DNA of 64,000 nt from positions 29,144,773 to 29,208,772 of the forward strand of contig NW_004955404.1 in assembly GCF_000276665.1 (NCBI RefSeq). Reading direction: 5' to 3'. Position numbers and translations under genes: made by a program. Source of the DNA: Chinchilla lanigera (lineage: Eukaryota > Chordata > Mammalia > Rodentia > Chinchillidae). The notes beneath the pieces were generated by a model. The model was not told the origin of the DNA and ran no database searches. It saw nothing but the letters and a program-made list of their open reading frames with translations. Below, piece by piece: positions 57,740 through 64,000 of this stretch; position 1 is the stretch's first letter, and each line of letters opens with the position of its first letter.

Positions 57740-60700
57740 GTTCTTCAGAAGCTACTTAATAGTTATTTGTAAAGGAAGTGTTTAATGTAAAAGTTCATGG
57801 TTCTTAAAAACTGCCTCTATTAAGGATCATAAGTATCACATTTGTAAATCTATGAAATTGAGTCCTTCTGAACTGACTTCAATGACTATTTTACACTCTC
57901 AGAAGTCCCCCTAACCTGAAGGTTAATAGCTACTGTTAATTTAGCCATCATGCTTTAATTTAGTGCAATTACTCAAGTTAGCATCTGAGTTATATTGCCA
58001 TTAGAATTGTGTCCTGGCTGACCACAAACCTAATTTTGATTAAAACAATATCCTTATTACAATAAGCCAATAGCAGCATGTCTTTACTTCCTTTATGTCG
58101 CATATTACCTTACTGGTAATCAGCTTTATCTCTAAAAATATGTTTTTACATTTCTGGTAAACATTTTCCTTACTTTCCTCTCATGTTAATAATGATATTA
58201 GCAAAACTAATTATCATCCCTAGTGCCAGAATTTTAGGAAAGGAATCGTTTTGTATTTTAATATATTTTGATGTATTTGTACTTTAACTATAAAATTTAA
58301 TATGATATCTCGTATTTAACAGCATGTTACTATATTATTTCTGCCACAAAATGGCATCACTCCTTCCATATAGTCTCATTTATCATGATGAAATACTTTT
58401 CTTCCAATTAATTATTAATACAATTTTAGCATGAAGAGATTCTGTTTTATACCACATGATTTTATAATAACTGCATTCTCATGAACGTATTCTCAGAAAA
58501 CTAAAAACATTGTAATGCTTAGTAAATTATGCAATCTTCCCAATTACAGACACTGTTTAGAAAATATTAGGTTAAAGAAAATTATATAATAGGTGACGTT
58601 AATTTGGGGAAAAGGAAAAAAATCCTTTTTTAAAAGAAAACTCCTTATTCTTAGTTTACATATCTAAAATAACATATATTTGAGGACTTAATCTAAAATT
58701 CTTTCTTACATAAATAAAAAGAAAGAGAGAGTTCTGCTAGTATTATCTGGGTTCTATTTATGAGAAACACTCAGATTAACTGGCTTCCTTTAGTTATTGC
58801 TAAGAGAGCAGTAGAAGGACAAAGAGATGTAAGAGAGGATGAATACATAGAGTAGATAGATAGAATGATAGACACACAAATAGGTGACTGATAGACATAT
58901 TTCCTATTTTGATTTTAGATTACCATCTGTAGGTGAAGAAATCTACTGGGACAAAAGACTTATTTGGTAACAGCTCCATAATCGTCTCTGTGCCTGGCAC
59001 TCAGCCCAAAATACCAAGCCTATAGCACGGGGCTTCTTAATGAAAGAGACATTTTAATGTAGAGCAACAAAAGAGACCCAGCAGCTCTGTGTCAATATCC
59101 CATTAACACCTAGAGGCAGCCTGGAGGGAGTTATAAGGTTGTTTTCCTCACTGATCCCTTGCACAGCACACCAGACCCATATCGAAAATATTTATTCTTG
59201 TCTCTTAGTTGCAAGGTCAGATCAGTTTTCTAAGGTCACTCTCGCTGGACACACCTTAGAACTGGACCCGTGCTTAGCACCCCAAACCTGCCATCCCAGA
59301 GCTTCTCCATCGGATAGAGAACATAAGCAGACTGATTCTGCAGGGAAAGAAGCCAGGCCTGGCCCCTCACTGCCTGTGGCCCCCTTGTGCAACCTTGCTG
59401 TTGAAGCACCGTGTCCCAGTGTCACCCCCTTTAGAAATAATCTGCAGAGACACCATGCTCCGATATTCCCTTCATAGGACACTCACCACCCTTCAAGTAC
59501 CTCGTGCTCTGCCAGGGTGCCGTGAACTTCTAGAATCACTGCAGGAAAATGCCATGGAGTTTCTGCTCTAAGTCTTAGATGGCTTGGGAGAATTTTGGAG
59601 CACAACTTTATGATATTTTCTGAGCCATGTGCATGCTCTGAAGGGAGCCAGGAGCTAACACTAGAACTAAAGCCCCTCTGGTAGTTCGATTTTTCTCTAA
59701 CACAGGCTTAAAAAAGAATTTCTTGTATCTACTGTGGGGTTAGAACTCTTTTGACTGAATCTTGAGAAAAGAAGAAGGAAAGGCAGACCTGCCTTCAGAT
59801 GCATCTTCTTGCTTTCCAGGAAATCTCATACTATATATCTGCTTTACTGAACAACAGAAACAAAAAAGCAAGACCATCTCTTTGTGTTCATACATCAAAT
59901 CCTAGCTATACATACCTTTGGAAAAGGGCCAGGAGATCTTGGTAGCTACATGGAGGGGAAGCATGCAGGCTGGCTACATTTTAAAAGGCTTGTGTCCTGG
60001 CACCTTTGTCTTTTAATGCTACAGTTCACAGATGCTTAACTCTTCCAAAGTTCATTTCACCCTGTCCAATGCCTCCAGGTATAGGACATATTTTCAGCAA
60101 AGGGATATTTGCATGATTCGTTGGATATGTGTCATTGTCCTCACTGGGTATTGAAAATAATTAAAATGCCTCAGAAAGGTATGGCCCAGGGCACTAATTC
60201 CCTGCTTGTCACATTCACCTGCCTGTAAGAGACCGTCTCAGGCTCTTCTCTGACTGCCCATGGAGAGAGGCTGAGCTGTTATAAATGATTTTAATAAATG
60301 CAAACTATAATCAGATGGTTGAGGTCTTACAAGGGTGGGCCTTCAGGTTGATTATGAGTTTATATGTTATTTTGTAAGCTGGATATATGAATTTTCCGGA
60401 AGTAATGATATTATATGCACATAACTTTCATTCATCAATGAGATATCACGTGATCCAGTAGTTAATTATTATGGCCCAAGAAGTGCTACTGGTTTAAATA
60501 GGGAGAAACTACAAAATAGACTGACATTCAACTCTGATTTGATCAAACTAATGCTGGGTGGTAATATTTCATACAGCTGCTAGATATATATCAATTTTTT
60601 CCCCTTCTAGATTCACTGTTAAAGGTCATTTACTTCCATACTGGCAGTGTCCCCTGTGGTTTTGTGATATTCTTTTATATGAACTGTAGGCTCTCTTTAT

Positions 60701-62199
60701 AGCTTTCCCTAATTGCACATTCTACTTTGTTCACATTTCTTCTTGCACATCTGCTATTAAATTTATGGGGTTCGTGTTCAAGTGTTCACTTTTTTTCTTC
60801 TAGATTTAAAAGAAATGGTTGATTTTGAATTACGTTTGGTTTTCCTGTGGAGAAAGCTGCCTGAAAAAAATGTTCTATACAAAGTTATGTGTGAGAACCT
60901 GCATGTTATCTATAGTTGACCTAAAAGGATATAAGTAATGTGGCAATATAGATATTTGGGGAGGTGCTTTCTGTATATGTTGCATTCGGTATAAATTGTA
61001 CAAAATTTTCATATTATTAATAATAATGAGAACCATTAACATTTCTCTGGCTTTATTTCAAAAGAGACATAGATGATTGTTAATCATTATAGGTAATCAT
61101 TTATTCACTTCAATTAAAATCTTAAATACAAAGATATTAAACAGTCTAAAACAGTTAACTTCTATTTGGACAGTTTCATGTCTTTGTTTTTCACTGTTAT
61201 TAGAGAGTACATCACCAAGAAAATTTCTCATTGAAATGGATGTTATTGACAGTGTCATAATATGTAGAAAAGTATTAAAAACAGATTAAATGTGACCAAA
61301 AAAGCAATTTTAAGTAGTACATCTTTAACATACTCTTTGTACTAGTCTGAATTAGTCTTCACTCTTTAGGCTTTGGAGTATATGTCTAAAGGAATACACG
61401 CATAAATCTTGTTAGTTTAAGTAACTTAGATACCTGAAATCTTTTGTATTTGTGTGAATAGTTGTCAGATTATAACAAAATAACGTGCTTATTCACTTTG
61501 CAAAGGTGCACCCGAAAGATAAAATGGCAATAAGTTATTTTATCTGTAAGGTTTGAGGTTAAGCAATATTAATGGTTGGTTAATGGCTTAATGAGTGGGC
61601 CACAGACCATTTAAGCATGCAATGAACCTTAGCTTTTCAATGACTTTCCTAATGAAAGATCTATATGACTGCATGTCTCATGTCACCATAGAGATAGTAG
61701 GGAAGGTACCTAATCAACTGTGATGGTAAATCAATTGATCTGTAACCCTGTTTTCATACAGAGAGCAAGATATGGAGAGAGAGCATTTTACTATAGCTTT
61801 ATTTCCAGCTGACGATCAATAAATAAAAGAGACAGCTCACTATTTGAAAATGTTCTCTTTTACTGTGCTTCGAAAGCCAAGGCAGGCAGATTGATGTCTT
61901 ATTTCATAGATGTATCGGTTTCCTTTGTCACTTCTCAAAGATTTAAAGTTCTTCAAAATTAAATATATGATAGAGAATAGCTGTGAGTCTAGACTTATTA
62001 TAATCACTAAGATTCAGATTGAAGATAAAACTGTGGCATGATAAAAAAATTACTATTTTCTATAATATTCATAGATGTCACTTTAAAATGTGCATCATAG
62101 AAAAGTTTATTATTCTCATTAGTTGCTTTTCTCTTTTAAAATTATAGAACATAGGAAACTAATCATAATACTAGAACTATTAACATTTTAAAATATAGT
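57740..62199. other. Long unique stretch, no gene recognised
   Basis: About 4.4 kb without confident repeats apart from a GATAGA patch at 58853-58875. 59000-60330 is less AT-rich; a 112-codon open frame at 59139-59477 has an antisense twin and no known domain. 60150-60330 has a balanced segment then TTATAAATGATTTTAATAAA and TGCAAACTATAATCAG, homeodomain/POU-like cores, and may be a conserved regulatory element. Confidence 0.35.
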
Positions 62200-62420
62200 A
62201 GCTTGAGATATTGCTAAGAAACAAAAAAAGCTGAAGAAGACTTAATATATTTGCAAAGTACCTCATAACGTCATTATATTTAAAATATATAAAGAATCCT
62301 AAGAATTCAATAAAAAGTCCAAATATTAGCAAAAGATCTGAATAGATACTTTACCAAAAGGTAAATGGATAGTAAATCATCATATGACAATATATTCAGT
62401 TTCATTAATAGAAGAAGATT
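62200..62420 (+). mobile_element. Old L1 ORF2 fragment, plus strand
   Basis: ATATATAAAGAATCCTAAGA, TTCAATAAAAAGTCCAAATA, GATCTGAATAGATACTTTAC and ATATTCAGTTTCATTAATAG follow the order of the late ORF2 segment beginning ATATATAAAGAACTC. Confidence 0.6.
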
Positions 62421-64000
62421 GCTGCCCTTTGGTCTGTGACTAAACACTATATTTACTAAAGCTCTTGATATTTATATAAAATGTTACATTTTAAGAATAT
62501 TTTTGGTCTATGTCTTGTACAATGAGTACTTTAAAGATAATGATACAGTGTACTATTATTTTTCTTTTACTATTTTATTATGAAATTTTGTTTTATTTTT
62601 TCATTAAAAAAGAAAAAAATTAAAGTATACTACAATTTAAATAAAAATAAAGGAAATGCCATCATTAAAAAGTCAATCATGATTTTATGATAAGCATTTA
62701 TTAGGCATCTGCCAAACACATAAATGTGAAGCAGCCACTTTTACTATCACAGAAATTAAAATTCAATTCATTAAATCAGAAATTCATCTTAAGGAGTGAA
62801 AGTTCTTATTGAGATAAAATTTAGAGGAATAGTTATTGTTCCAAGGACTATTTCATTCTTCCTTACCATTTCCATTTCCATTTCTACCTTTTTTATTTGA
62901 GCTTTGGGTCTTTAGTAGAGTTGTGGCCTGGCCTGCACACTCACCATCCATTTCACTTTTGCACTGGTGCCAGAGTGCCAAAGCTAATCGCATCCTTCCT
63001 CAGCAAAGTTCAGCACCAAACTTCAGTGTTGGTCTTAGAATTGTTTTCAAACCCTTTAGCTTGTATGTGTGGCTCTTTAAGATTTAGTCTCAGCTCATTT
63101 CTGTACTAATTTTCTACTCTCATTTCTTATATTCCATGTTTCTGCCACTATCAGCTGTTCTTGGGTCTCAAATGTACAATTTTCCCTAGTTCTTTTCTTA
63201 GTCCTTCCAGTCCCTTTTCTAGCTTTCCCACCTCTGAAAGTCTGTGAAGTCTTGTTTAATTCCCGATATGTCCTGCCGTTTGGTCACCTTCCACAGCATC
63301 ACCTAAGTTTGAGCACTGCAGAGAGCAGGTGTTTGAACAGTATTTGAATTGTATTGACTTGGCTTAAATTTAAGTGCAAATTTTGGATAAGCTATTTTTA
63401 TAAATTCTTGTGAAATGATAACCAAGTCAAAACTCATTAATTGTATCATATATTTCCTATACTTCTGGCTATATTATATGTTTATTTTTACATCTTCAAT
63501 GTCCATATCATTCAAACATATGGAACAAAATATTTGCTTTCAGTATTTGTAAACAAAACTCATCTGGTATTTTAAAGTTTTCCTAATAATTGTTATGTTC
63601 ACTGTTCTTTTTCTTTAAATTGTTCCGTGTTTTTAAGTTCGCATAGATTTACAGAGCAGTTATGAAGGTAGGCTTTCACTAAAGGTGGAGGAAAAATGGG
63701 CTGATACTTTCAGAAAGTTAAAAAGGTGAGACATTTTCCTGCTTCAGTGGCGTGTTGCCTTTTCAGGTAAATATGCCGGGGTCTACAGGCTACTTCCATG
63801 TGTACAGATTCTGTTTAAGCACGCGGATGCTGTCTAGAGTGACTGTCCTCTGTCACCCACCTTCAGTTACCACTGCCATTTGAGAAGTATTATTGCTTTT
63901 AGGCATTTTTCTTTTGCTGTCAAAAAGTGAAACATGTTTTCTTTCTCATTAAAATAAAACATACTTTCATCAATTGATATAGTGTATTCTTCTCAATCAC
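62421..64000. other. Unique DNA, no gene recognised
   Basis: Open frames of 70-83 codons at 62836-63109 overlap in different frames and have no known domain. Nothing else recognised. Confidence 0.5.

Noticed and set aside
59139..59482. 112-codon frame in a GC-richer patch
   Set aside because: An antisense frame of similar length covers it, no domain is visible and there is no splice context; probably chance in less AT-rich DNA.

Overview
The window is nuclear DNA of a non-murid rodent, and I find no intact protein-coding gene in it. The rodent call rests on repeats. There are several tRNA-Ala-derived ID SINEs, some with near-perfect target-site duplications. There are dimeric B1-dID SINEs, a 7SL-derived B1, a rodent-type L1 family and MaLR LTRs. 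Murid B2 SINEs are absent. A castorid, sciuromorph or hystricomorph rodent fits; I cannot name the species from sequence alone. Base composition is AT-rich with no CpG island, as expected for intergenic or deep intronic DNA. Two assembly gaps (1492-1591 and 42233-42343) both sit in low-complexity sequence.

Layout. 1-16 kb is mostly unique AT-rich DNA. It carries ID SINEs at 1.7, 3.4, 5.0 and 8.7 kb, an unclassified tailed insertion at 2.2-2.6 kb, an MLT1-like LTR at 4.6-4.95 kb, a B1-dID at 5.5 kb and a Ser/Pro-rich coding-like tandem repeat relic at 7.15-7.93 kb. It also has a MaLR solo LTR at 11.2-11.6 kb and a probable hAT MITE at 15.1-15.3 kb. 16.3-21.7 kb is a decayed plus-strand L1. It has been interrupted in turn by a B1, a MaLR LTR, a rearranged L1 3'UTR block and a 5'-inverted L1 fragment. 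21.7-42 kb is largely unique, with MIR relics, another MaLR LTR, small L1 3'UTR insertions and ID elements. 42.4-49.74 kb is a nest: a full-length but dead 6.08 kb minus-strand L1 inserted into an older minus-strand L1, whose two halves can be joined across a 13-bp duplication. 49.7-64 kb holds unique DNA, B1-dID elements, a MaLR LTR and very old plus-strand L1 fragments.

How the parts relate. Nothing here forms an operon or pathway; the logic is one of layered transposition, and relative ages can be read from which element interrupts which. The most informative items are a possible SINE 3' transduction at 1.45-1.79 kb, the L1-into-L1 nest, two L1 5' inversions, the candidate hAT MITE and the unidentified coding-like repeat near 7.5 kb. 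I found no convincing undescribed biological system. Candidate exons and conserved non-coding elements are listed at low confidence.
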